DNA from: DASRJW01 sp964567755
Lineage (GTDB): Bacteria > Krumholzibacteriota > Krumholzibacteriia > G020349025
Assembly: GCA_964567755.1 (NCBI GenBank)
Contig: CAZMNW010000061.1
Span: 31,692-95,691 of the forward strand
Direction of reading: 5' to 3'
DNA length: 64,000 nucleotides
Made by a program: the position numbers and the translations under genes. How positions within the stretch are numbered: the stretch's first letter is position 1; each line of letters opens with the position of its first letter. Of this stretch, positions 27,366-34,425 are shown piece by piece. Below the pieces are notes generated by a model. The model worked only from the letters and a program-made list of their open reading frames with translations. It had not been told where the DNA came from and did no database searches.

Positions 27366-28139
27366 TCACGCCGTGTGCGTCGACTGGCCGTTGCGCGCGC
27401 CGGCGACCCAAAGGGCGCGGTCGAGATCGATGGCGATCCAGCGCGGGCGCGGCAAGCGATCGACGAAGGCGCGCACGGCGCCACCGACGAGTGCCGCGGC
27501 GGCAGCGGCTGCGTGTGTCGCGGCCTGGTCGGCGCAATCGCCGGCTGCGGCGAGGGCGTCATCGGAGAGCGACGCTTCGTAGACGGAGACATCCTCCGGA
27601 TCCGATGGCTGCACCTCGTGCAGGCGCACGAGACCGCGTCCGATGCGCAGATCCAGCACCAGCAAAATGCCTGCATCTCCGCGCAAGCGTTCCCACAGTT
27701 GCCGGCGTGTGGCCATGGTGTCGACGGCGAGCACCACGATCGGCGAGCGCCGCTGCTGTGGGCTCGCGATAAAACTCTCTGCATGCATCTCCACCCGGCA
27801 GCCAGGAACGATGGTCTGCAGCAGACCACGCAGCGCTTTCACCTTCTGCCGCCCCGCCGCCACGTCGCGCCGGCGATACAGCTGCAGACCCTGATTCTCG
27901 GCTCCCAGTCGGTCGCCGTCGTAGAGTCGCAGTTGCAGTCCCAGCATCGCCAGGACGAGAGCGATCTGCGACCCAGAGCGTCCGACTCCGACGATGGTGA
28001 CTTCGACATCCGTCAGGTGCAAGGCGTCGAACCCGGCGTCATCCAGCGTCATGAGCTTCTGGGAACGCTCGCGATTCTGCCCCGGCGTGGACGGAACATC
28101 ACCGGGTGAAGTCGTGGATAGTGCGATTCGTTGCGTCAT
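27366..28139 (-). CDS. E1/ThiF-like ubiquitin-activating-type adenylyltransferase
   Basis: A 257-residue protein. GGAGGT precedes the ATG at 28139, which lies inside the 3' end of the upstream gene (41-bp overlap). E1-superfamily features are the nucleotide loop VTIVGVGRSGSQIA (residues 48-60), acidic YDGD (73-76), the ENQGLQLYRR segment corresponding to the S-N-L-x-R-Q block, lysine in GRQKVKAL (97-103), and VLAVDTMATRR (D140). Cys202 in GDCADQAATHAAAA is a candidate thioester cysteine. No rhodanese or zinc-knuckle domain is attached, unlike MoeB. It most likely adenylates the Arg-Gly-Gly terminus of the small protein at 29735, for conjugation or sulfur transfer. Confidence 0.8.
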   Translation of the reverse strand: MTQRIALSTTSPGDVPSTPGQNRERSQKLMTLDDAGFDALHLTDVEVTIVGVGRSGSQIALVLAMLGLQLRLYDGDRLGAENQGLQLYRRRDVAAGRQKVKALRGLLQTIVPGCRVEMHAESFIASPQQRRSPIVVLAVDTMATRRQLWERLRGDAGILLVLDLRIGRGLVRLHEVQPSDPEDVSVYEASLSDDALAAAGDCADQAATHAAAAAAALVGGAVRAFVDRLPRPRWIAIDLDRALWVAGARNGQSTHTA

Positions 28140-28989
28140 CGATTGCCACCTCCGTTGCATCCGGGACATCGAGCCACAGCGACAATCCTTGCGGCACTTT
28201 CCCTTGCCGATCGCCGCGCAGCACCGGGCGCCATTCTTTCGGGCAGGCGTCGAGAGGGACACCGATCACCCGCCGCGACGTTTCCGCCGCGACTTGGGCG
28301 ATGAAACCGATTCGCGGCATCAATCGCGGCGGCGCGACGAGGACGACTTCTCGCGCGCTGGTGGCGAGCAGCCCGGCGAGCAGCACCACTTCGCTCCATG
28401 AGAGAGTCTCGAGGCGCCACAGGCCGTGCTGGCCAAGGCGCCAGAATGGACCTCCACGTTCGCCACGGCATGGCAGATCGAGCCCGCGTTCGCCGATCCA
28501 ACGCTCGCGTTGCGGACCCTGAGCATGCAGCACCGGGGGGACGAAGAACGCCTCGCCCAAGCTGCGCAGCCGCGGCGAATGAATGGCTGCCACAGCGGCG
28601 AGGCCCTTCCAAGATCGATCCGGTGCGGCGCCATCCTCGAGCGCCAGATAGGCGCAGGATCGTCCACGCAGATTCGCTTCGTAGAGAAACACACAGGGAC
28701 GGAAGATTGGGAGCAGTGCGTCGAGTGTGTCGGTCGCGCGTCGAGCCTGCGCGAAGCAAGCTGCGGCCAGCGCGGTCTCGAGACAGACAAGATGCTGCGG
28801 GGCGCTATTCGACAGGCCAGGTGCGGCGTGAGATTCCGCCGCCAGACATGCCCCGTGCAATGCTCTCTGTTGAATCTCCACGGCTGCCGCGTCGAATCGG
28901 CCGCAGCTCCACTCGTCCTGGGTTTCGGGTGCGACGAGCATGTCCTGCAATGGCAGGTGAAAATTTCGCCAGAACTCGCGCCACGGCAT
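28099..28989 (-). CDS. unrecognised protein between ubiquitin-like and E1-like genes (partner Y)
   Basis: A 296-residue protein not matching a family I know. The ATG at 28989 follows a G-run six bases upstream. The N-terminal 120 residues are helical and Cys-containing (CLETALAAACFAQARRATDTL). The middle has strands and a candidate nucleophile in LDLPCRGERGG. The C-terminal third alternates strand and helix (EVVLLAGLLATSAREVVLVAPP, RRVIGVPLDACPKEWRPVL), somewhat Rossmann-like. No HPN-type or other E2 signature is visible. It lies 19 bases after the gene at 29009 and overlaps the E1-like gene. Position suggests a substrate-recognition, target or conjugating factor; that is inference. Confidence 0.65.
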   Translation of the reverse strand: MPWREFWRNFHLPLQDMLVAPETQDEWSCGRFDAAAVEIQQRALHGACLAAESHAAPGLSNSAPQHLVCLETALAAACFAQARRATDTLDALLPIFRPCVFLYEANLRGRSCAYLALEDGAAPDRSWKGLAAVAAIHSPRLRSLGEAFFVPPVLHAQGPQRERWIGERGLDLPCRGERGGPFWRLGQHGLWRLETLSWSEVVLLAGLLATSAREVVLVAPPRLMPRIGFIAQVAAETSRRVIGVPLDACPKEWRPVLRGDRQGKVPQGLSLWLDVPDATEVAIDDATNRTIHDFTR

Positions 28990-29008
28990 GGTTGTCCCCC
29001 CCACGGCT

Positions 29009-29581
29009 TCAGTTCTCTCGCAGATACGCGATGGTGGTCAGAAACAGCGTGCGCAGATCCAAGCGATTGAGCGCCCATCCCATGTAGGCGAAGCCGGCGT
29101 CCCCATAGCAGCGTGGCATTGCATCCTTGGTCTGGGATGGATTCGATGCGTCCAGCTCCTGAATCTGAATGCGCCGGCGGCGCAACCCTTCGGGTAGCAA
29201 GAGGATGCGGAGATTGCGGTCCTGGACCTGGCTCGGAGCCACACGCGCTCCCAAACGATCGCGCGCAAACTCGAGAGCGGTCAAAGATCCACCCACGAGC
29301 GGCAACAATGCCTCGAGGCAGCGCGCCGCCTCGGCCAGGGGATCGCGCGTCACCCGACCGAAGAATGCGAGCAACGTCTCGGCGCGTTCGAGATCGACGG
29401 ACATCATCCGTGATGGTTCTCTGGAAGGATCGCGACGCAGAGCCAGGAAGTACTCCCGCCGCTGCCTGACATCCTGAAGTGCAAGCGACGCCTGACAGGT
29501 CAGGATTTGGCCAAGGCTCGCAAGAGCCTGCTGTCGCTTCGGCGGTGGCGGATTGCTTTCGCACACGGTCAAGGTGAACAT
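29009..29581 (-). CDS. unrecognised helical protein in the ubiquitin-like operon (partner X)
   Basis: A 190-residue protein with no family I recognise. AAGGA lies seven bases before the ATG at 29581. Residues 1-110 are predicted helical (RQQALASLGQILTCQASLAL, AETLLAFFGRVTRDPLAEAA). A shorter mixed C-terminal part follows (RNLRILLLPEGLRRRRIQI, MPRCYGDAGFAYMGWAL). No signal peptide or membrane segment, so it is cytosolic. It follows the ubiquitin-like gene after 153 bases that contain a strong hairpin. Confidence 0.65.
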   Translation of the reverse strand: MFTLTVCESNPPPPKRQQALASLGQILTCQASLALQDVRQRREYFLALRRDPSREPSRMMSVDLERAETLLAFFGRVTRDPLAEAARCLEALLPLVGGSLTALEFARDRLGARVAPSQVQDRNLRILLLPEGLRRRRIQIQELDASNPSQTKDAMPRCYGDAGFAYMGWALNRLDLRTLFLTTIAYLREN

Positions 29582-29681
29582 CGACAGGTCCTTCCTTCGT
29601 AGCCACGGGCCCGAGAGGCCGAGATGCGCAGGCCCAGTACCCACGCGCCGGACGAACTGGCGCGGTGATGAACTGCCGGGC

Positions 29682-29718
29682 GGCGGCGGCGCTGCAGCGT
29701 GGCTGTCGCGCCGCCGCC
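29682..29718 (-). promoter_or_regulatory. 11-bp stem hairpin between ubiquitin-like gene and partner X
   Basis: GGCGGCGGCGC pairs perfectly with GCGCCGCCGCC around a 15-base loop. On the minus strand it starts 16 bases after the ubiquitin-like stop codon. There is no T tract, so attenuation, transcript-end protection or processing are all possible. Any of these would give more small protein than enzymes. Confidence 0.5.
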
Positions 29719-29734
29719 ACTCCGGACCTGTCGG

Positions 29735-29962
29735 TCAACCGCCGCGGATGTGCGGCATGAGCAAAGTCTCGGTGCCAGGCTGCACGATGGGATCGCCCAC
29801 CACGGGCGACCCGTTCATGAACAGCTGGCCGTTGCGGTTCGAGATCCCCAGCCCCTCCAGCATTTCCGACAGCCGAATGGAGCTCGTTTCCGGCAAGGGC
29901 ACTTCGTATTCGCCCTCCGCCAAAATGACGACACGAGCCGATGGTTTGGCGCTGGTCTGCAT
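29735..29962 (-). CDS. ubiquitin-like (MoaD/ThiS/Ub beta-grasp) protein ending in Arg-Gly-Gly
   Basis: 75 residues from the ATG at 29962, which has GGAGGA six bases upstream; the out-of-place ATG at 29968 abuts the Shine-Dalgarno. The pattern fits a beta-grasp fold: first hairpin ARVVILAEGEYEVPLP, helix SIRLSEMLEGLGI, then GQLFMNGSPVVGDPIVQPGT and the tail LLMPHIRGG. The free C-terminal di-glycine after arginine is what E1 enzymes adenylate, as in ubiquitin (RGG) and ThiS/MoaD (GG). Nothing needs to be cleaved to expose it. With the E1-like gene downstream it should be the carrier or modifier of this locus. Protein conjugation and sulfur donation are both possible. Confidence 0.8.
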   Translation of the reverse strand: MQTSAKPSARVVILAEGEYEVPLPETSSIRLSEMLEGLGISNRNGQLFMNGSPVVGDPIVQPGTETLLMPHIRGG

Positions 29963-30327
29963 CCTCATTCCTCCCAAATTTGCGCGGCGTGTTTTTCGGC
30001 ACACTTGCGAGTGCGTGTGCAAACAACTCTGACGGCTCCATCATGCATGCCAGCGCGCTCGAATCCTCTTTCTCAGATTGGCTCTCAAGAAAACTCAGAA
30101 GTGCGCGATCTGGTGTCCCGAAAAAAGGACGTGTAGACATGACACACTCGGTGTCGATACACACCGGCGCTGTGGAAATCTGCCCACGAACACGAGTCAA
30201 TGCACACAAACGCGGGGACTTCGCGGTGCTCTTGATCGACGGCGAGTCTTCTGGTAAACAAAGCAAGCGCGGCCCGCGCACGGAGACATTGCAATGCGTA
30301 TGTACGCTTCGGCGAAGGGGCTTGGTC
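29963..30327. other. divergent promoter region of the ubiquitin-like operon and the gene at 30328
   Basis: A 365-base gap between divergent starts, less GC-rich than its surroundings, with A/T runs around 29985-30010 and 30085-30130. An open frame reading into the plus-strand gene from 30139 has no coding character. No operator-like inverted repeat is obvious. Confidence 0.4.
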
Positions 30328-31401
30328 ATGCCGTCCGTCCACACCTTCAACCAGAGAACGCGCACCACCCACAAGTCGCTGGAAGAACTACTGAAGCTGC
30401 ACGAAAAGGTGACACCGATGCAGCTGGCCGCGAAGCTCTATCCCGAAGAGGCGGCGCTCTTGGAGGAGATCGTGGCGTTCTTGGACTCGGTTCCTGATGC
30501 GATCCAAAGGCTGCAGCCCGACGACTTGAAGCTCCTGCGCGCGATCGCCGAAGAGCTCGAAAACGGGCGACGCCGCAGTCGCCCGCTCAAGATTCTCGCG
30601 CGCAAGATCCTGTGCGCACCCAGCAGCGACTTCCAGGTGGAAAAAGCGCACGCCGCGCGCCTGAGGGATCTCTTCGAACAAGCTCTGGTGCAGGACGTGC
30701 AAACGCGCGTGCATGAGCTGCGCCTGCAGCTGCCGACACTGGGGACCGACGACCATGGACAGACGCTCACGGTGTCACGGTCGCCCTATCGTCTGCTGCG
30801 CGTCGATTGGACCTTGAGCGACGAGGACATGGTGGCCCTCGAAGCCGTGTATCCGATGTTCGACCGCCAAGCGTGGAAGGGCCCGCCGAGTTACATGGAA
30901 ACCAAGGCGTTTCGCCTGGCGCAGGAGCGCCTGCGTTTCGCGCTCGCGACCGGCATGATCCTGGCGGATGACGGCACGCCGCTGCTGCAGCAGGGTGTGC
31001 GCAAGTGTTCGCTCAGCACCGCCGTGCGCGACCAGCTCGACTGGGTCGTCGAGGTGAGCGACAAGATGCAGCAGATTTTCGAAATCTTCTATGCTCCATG
31101 CGCCACGGCGTGGGAACGCGATCGTTTCTATGCCCTGGCGGAATGGGCCGAACCGCACGCGGTGGACATCGTGCGTTTCATCTTGGCGTGCCGAAACGAG
31201 ATCTTGCGGGTGATGAATGCCTTCTTCACCAGCATCGGCCAGAAGCCGTGGCCGGCGGTGCAGGGTCACGACTTCCCCCAACGGCTGGTGCCGCCCGGGA
31301 GGATTCCACAGCAGCCGTTCCTGGTCCTGCGCGACGACCTGCTGGCGATGCACCGGCGGCTGCGCGAGATCGGCGTCAATTACTTGTCGCGCGCGGCGTG
31401 A
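30328..31401 (+). CDS. unrecognised cytosolic protein, divergent from the ubiquitin-like operon
   Basis: A 357-residue protein starting at the ATG at 30328 with AAGGGG seven bases upstream. No family recognised. It is mostly helical and charged: an N-terminal coiled-coil-like half (SLEELLKLHEKVTPMQLAAK, LKLLRAIAEELENGRRRSR), then VSRSPYRLLRVDWTLSDEDM and a C-terminal helical part (EIFYAPCATAWERDRFYALA, FLVLRDDLLAMHRRLREIG). No signal peptide or membrane helix. It shares an upstream region with the ubiquitin-like operon, so co-regulation is possible. Confidence 0.7.
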   Translation: MPSVHTFNQRTRTTHKSLEELLKLHEKVTPMQLAAKLYPEEAALLEEIVAFLDSVPDAIQRLQPDDLKLLRAIAEELENGRRRSRPLKILARKILCAPSSDFQVEKAHAARLRDLFEQALVQDVQTRVHELRLQLPTLGTDDHGQTLTVSRSPYRLLRVDWTLSDEDMVALEAVYPMFDRQAWKGPPSYMETKAFRLAQERLRFALATGMILADDGTPLLQQGVRKCSLSTAVRDQLDWVVEVSDKMQQIFEIFYAPCATAWERDRFYALAEWAEPHAVDIVRFILACRNEILRVMNAFFTSIGQKPWPAVQGHDFPQRLVPPGRIPQQPFLVLRDDLLAMHRRLREIGVNYLSRAA

Positions 31402-31501
31402 GCGCGGGGGCGAACCACCTCGGTCTCGGCTCCTGTTTCGCCAGCGAGAGTCGCGCACGCTACAGTGAATGCAGCCACCGGCGACGCGACGAGGAGAACC
31501 G

Positions 31502-32197
31502 ATGCGCATGCACGTGGGCACGAGTGGCTACTCCTACAAGGAGTGGAAGCCGGCGTTCTATCCGCAAGAGCTCGCCTCGACTGCGATGCTGCGCTTCTAT
31601 GCCGAGCGGCTCGACACCGTCGAGATCAACAACACCTTCTACCGCATGCCGTCGAAGAAGGTCTTGCAAGGTTGGTGCGCCGAGGTTCCGCCATTTTTCC
31701 GTTTCGCGGTGAAGGCGACGCGGCGCGTCACGCACTTCAAGCGTCTGCGCGATGTGGGCAGCGAGCTGGATTTTCTCTTCGGGAATCTGGCGGCGCTCGA
31801 AGGCCGACTGGGGCCGGTGCTGTTCCAGCTGCCGCCGAATCTCGGCATCGACATGCCGCTGTTACAGGACTTCCTGGCCCAGGTGCCGCCCCACATCCAG
31901 AGCGTGCTGGAGTTTCGCGAGCCGTCCTGGTTCGACGACACGGTGTTTTCTTTGTTGCGGCAGAACGGTGTCGCCTTGTGTGCGATGGAGGAAGAGGAGG
32001 CGGAGGCGCGCGTCGTCCCGACCACCAATTTCGGCTACTTCCGCCTGCGGCGCGAGCGCTATTCCGCCGCGGAGCTCGAATCCTGGGTGGACCGCATCCG
32101 TGCCCAGCCGTGGGACGAAACTTTTGTCTACTTCAAACACGACACCGCCGCCCCGAACCTCGCCTTGGATTTCGTGCGCGCAACGCGCGGCGAATGA
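31502..32197 (+). CDS. DUF72 (YecE-like) protein
   Basis: A 231-residue TIM-barrel-like protein of unknown biochemical role. The ATG at 31502 has GAGGAG five bases upstream. DUF72 features are VGTSGYSYKEWKPAFYP at the start, FYAERLDTVEINNTFYRMP, FRFAVKATRRVTHFKRL, LGPVLFQLPPNL, SVLEFREPSWFDD and near the end FVYFKHDTAAPNLALDF. Length is typical. Confidence 0.93.
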   Translation: MRMHVGTSGYSYKEWKPAFYPQELASTAMLRFYAERLDTVEINNTFYRMPSKKVLQGWCAEVPPFFRFAVKATRRVTHFKRLRDVGSELDFLFGNLAALEGRLGPVLFQLPPNLGIDMPLLQDFLAQVPPHIQSVLEFREPSWFDDTVFSLLRQNGVALCAMEEEEAEARVVPTTNFGYFRLRRERYSAAELESWVDRIRAQPWDETFVYFKHDTAAPNLALDFVRATRGE

Positions 32198-32276
32198 TGC
32201 GATGTCGCGCAGCTCGACCCGGAGCCTTGACCGGTGAGTGCTGCGGCGGCATGATGCAGTCAGAGGTGCGAAGATC

Positions 32277-32927
32277 ATGATGCTACAGGAACGAGATCGT
32301 CAAGCGGTGCGCCAGCGGCTCGCGGACTTGGCCAAGCCCGTGCGACTCGTCAATTTCACCCAGGAACTGGAGTGCGAGTTCTGCAGGGAGACGCGGACGC
32401 TGCTCGAGGAAGTCGTATCCCTCTCGGACAAAGTGAGCTTGGAGGTTTACAACTTCCAGACCGACCGCGATCAACGCGATGCCTACGGCATCGACAAGAT
32501 TCCTGCCACGGTGGTGATGAGCGAGAATGACCTAGGGATCCGTTTCTACGGCATTCCTTCCGGTTACGAGTTCGCCTCGCTCCTGGACACGATGTTGTTG
32601 GTCGCAAGCGGCGACAGTGGTTTGGCGCCGGAAACACGCACGCGACTGGCCCAGCACCAGAAGCCGCTGCATCTCGAGGTGTTCGTCACTCCGACTTGAC
32701 CGCACTGTCCGCGAGCCGTGCTGCTCGCCAACGCCTTCGCGATCGAAAGCATGCTCGTGCGCGTCGACTGCATCGAGGCCACGGAATTCCCGCACCTGGC
32801 GCAGCGCCATCGCGTCATGGGTGTGCCGAAGACAGTGGTGAACGCCACCGGCGGTGTCGAAGGTGCCATGCCCGAGTCGCATTACCTCGACGCCGTGCTC
32901 GCCGCCGCCGAAGCGCAAGCCTCCTGA
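32277..32927 (+). CDS. protein disulfide oxidoreductase (two glutaredoxin-like domains), predicted selenoprotein (Sec141, UPHC)
   Basis: Read through TGA at 32697-32699 as one 216-residue protein, the usual size of the PDO family. The N-terminal domain has CEFC (residues 33-36) and cis-proline loop GIDKIPATVV. The C-terminal domain reads LEVFVTPT, TGA, PHCPRAVLLANAF, so Sec141 takes the place of the first Cys of the C-P-x-C-P active site. The same frame continues with VRVDCIEATEFP and VMGVPKTVVNA to a stop at 32927. A hairpin with bacterial SECIS geometry starts 12 bases after the TGA. Without readthrough the protein would lose the second active site. A start three bases later (32280) is also possible. 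Confidence 0.88.
32711..32728 (+). promoter_or_regulatory. bacterial SECIS-like hairpin
   Basis: Six perfect pairs GCGAGC/GCTCGC close the loop CGUGCU. The loop begins 18 bases after the TGA and its second base is G. Both agree with the published rules for bacterial SECIS elements (loop 16-37 bases from UGA, G among the first two loop bases). SelB would bind here to deliver Sec-tRNA. Confidence 0.7.
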
Positions 32928-32991
32928 TCCAAGCCCCGGATCGGGGTGGGGTCGAAACGGGAGTGCTTGCGGCGCCAACGGGGCTCGCTTT

Positions 32992-33921
32992 TCACTTCTT
33001 CCATGCACGAATCTTTGTCGAAATCACGGCGTCAGCCGCCGCGTCGCGCAACTCGTCTCCGAGACCGGTCGCGCAACCGGCGTAGGATTTTTCCTCGACA
33101 ATCTCGACGCGCGAGAACCCCGCGTCGCGGACCATCTGGACGTAGTCGTCGCGGAGTGCGGCTCCTGCGACGCAGCCGACGTAGGCCTCGACGGAGGCCT
33201 TCACCGCCGGCGGCAGCGGGCGCAGGAGCACGAGATCGCTCACCACCAGTCGGCCGCCGGAGCGCAACACGCGCAGGGACTCGCGAAAGACCTGCGGCTT
33301 GTCCGGAGACAAGTTGATGACGCAGTTCGAGATGATGACGTCGACGCTGGAGTCGGCCACTGGCAGATGCTCGATCTCGCCGAGACGGAACTCGATGTTG
33401 TCGATTCCCACCTTGCGCGCATTCAGCCGCGCGCGTTCGATCATGTCGGGTGTCATGTCGACGCCGAGAACGCGACCCGAGGGCCCGACCTCGCGGGCGG
33501 CGAGGAACGCATCCATCCCTGCCCCGGAGCCCAAGTCGAGCACGGTCTCGCCGGCGCCGAGGTGCGCGTGTGCCAGGGGATTGCCGCAGCCGAGCCCGAG
33601 GTTGGCACCCTCGGGGATGGCCCGAGCCTGTTCGGGGCTGTAGCCCAACTGCTCCGGATTCTCGACCACGCTGGTGCCGCAGCAGCCAGGGGACTCGGCG
33701 CGCGCAATCTGAGCGTACCTGTCGCGGACCAGACGATGGATGTCCATCTCCGAGGTCAGCGCGATCTCTTGTCCAGGCGCCGGGGCAGAGGCGTCGCAAC
33801 AAGCCGACGCCGTATCTTTGGTGACGGCTGGCGCATCCGTAGTGTCGCTGCAACATGTTGGGGCGCAACAAGACTCGTTGGCGTCCGTCGTGTCCTTCAC
33901 GTGTGAATTCGTCGCATCCAT
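32992..33921 (-). CDS. arsM: arsenite S-adenosylmethionine methyltransferase
   Basis: A 309-residue enzyme converting As(III) to methylated species. SAM motif VLDLGSGAGMDAFLAAREVG, then GVDMTPDMI, SNCVINLSPDKPQVFRE and RLVVSDLVL. The conserved arsenic-binding cysteines are in SPGCCGTS, EAYVGCVAGAAL and SYAGCATGLGD. Oddly, the first 50 residues form a Cys-rich extension (ESCCAPTCCSD, ASACCDAS) that could bind thiophilic metal. AAGGAGG precedes the ATG. It lies 15 bases behind arsR. Confidence 0.95.
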   Translation of the reverse strand: MDATNSHVKDTTDANESCCAPTCCSDTTDAPAVTKDTASACCDASAPAPGQEIALTSEMDIHRLVRDRYAQIARAESPGCCGTSVVENPEQLGYSPEQARAIPEGANLGLGCGNPLAHAHLGAGETVLDLGSGAGMDAFLAAREVGPSGRVLGVDMTPDMIERARLNARKVGIDNIEFRLGEIEHLPVADSSVDVIISNCVINLSPDKPQVFRESLRVLRSGGRLVVSDLVLLRPLPPAVKASVEAYVGCVAGAALRDDYVQMVRDAGFSRVEIVEEKSYAGCATGLGDELRDAAADAVISTKIRAWKK

Positions 33922-33936
33922 GATTCTTCCTCCTTC

Positions 33937-34254
33937 TCAGAGTTCCTCGATGAGTGCCTGCAGCCGGCGGACGGTGGCGTCGTCGAGGCAGTAGCACACG
34001 TGCGGCGGTTCCACTTCGCCGCGGATGAGACCCGCTTCCTTGAGCACCTTGAGATGCTGCGACACCGTGGACTGTGCCCGGGGTAGCTCATCGACCAAGT
34101 CGCCGCAGACGCACTCACCCCGCTGGCGCAGCGTGCGCAGGATTCGCAGTCGCAACGGATGTGCGATCCCGCGGGCGAGGCGCGCCAACTCCAGCTCCTC
34201 GCTGCTCCAACCGCTGGCGCGGCGAGCCGGTGTGTCTGGTCGCGAACGGCCCAT
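33937..34254 (-). CDS. arsR: ArsR-family metalloregulatory repressor
   Basis: A 105-residue winged-helix repressor. Start at ATG 34254 with AAGGGGG seven bases upstream. The sensor motif [12 protein letters not shown] (CxCxDL) is complete and lies in the helix before the recognition helix [19 protein letters not shown] second CxC (HVCYCLDD) is in the wing region. It should release the arsM operator on As(III) binding. The operator is 22 bases upstream of its start. Confidence 0.95.
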   Translation of the reverse strand: MGRSRPDTPARRASGWSSEELELARLARGIAHPLRLRILRTLRQRGECVCGDLVDELPRAQSTVSQHLKVLKEAGLIRGEVEPPHVCYCLDDATVRRLQALIEEL

Positions 34255-34275
34255 GTGGCCACCCCCTTCAATCGT

Positions 34276-34295
34276 CAATCGTAAATATACGATTG
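34276..34295. promoter_or_regulatory. ArsR operator, perfect inverted repeat
   Basis: CAATCGTA and TACGATTG, eight perfect pairs separated by AATA, in an AT-rich island just upstream of arsR. On the minus strand TATATT inside it could be the -10 box, so repressor binding would block RNA polymerase directly. Confidence 0.75.
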
Positions 34296-34425
34296 GATGC
34301 CGCGTGGGTCAAGGGCTCGAAAGCGAGACTGGTCTCTCAATCGTCGGGCGCTAGCCGCTGGAATCATGGGGGCGGCGGATCGCCTGCCCCATGGTGGGCC
34401 CGATCCGACGACATCGGATGAACGC

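Noticed and set aside
28099..29581. Partner X or Y as an E2 conjugating enzyme
   Set aside because: No HPN-type motif, no typical Cys context and no E2-like strand order recognisable by eye. Left as unknown.
27366..29962. Plain ThiS/ThiF or MoaD/MoeB sulfur-carrier pair for thiamine or molybdopterin
   Set aside because: No other thi or moa genes nearby, no rhodanese domain, and two unknown genes lie between. Sulfur transfer for another pathway is not excluded.
30139..30327. Upstream extension of the gene at 30328 from ATG 30139
   Set aside because: AT-rich, no coding character, while ATG 30328 has a good Shine-Dalgarno.
28320..30374. 684-codon minus-strand frame overlapping partner genes X, Y and the ubiquitin-like gene
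   Set aside because: Composition is non-coding (Arg/Ser/Pro-rich); the smaller frames have Shine-Dalgarno sites and, for the ubiquitin-like gene, family features.
32697..32699. TGA as a real stop in the disulfide oxidoreductase
   Set aside because: It would remove the second active site; the frame continues with the correct family sequence and a SECIS-like hairpin follows.
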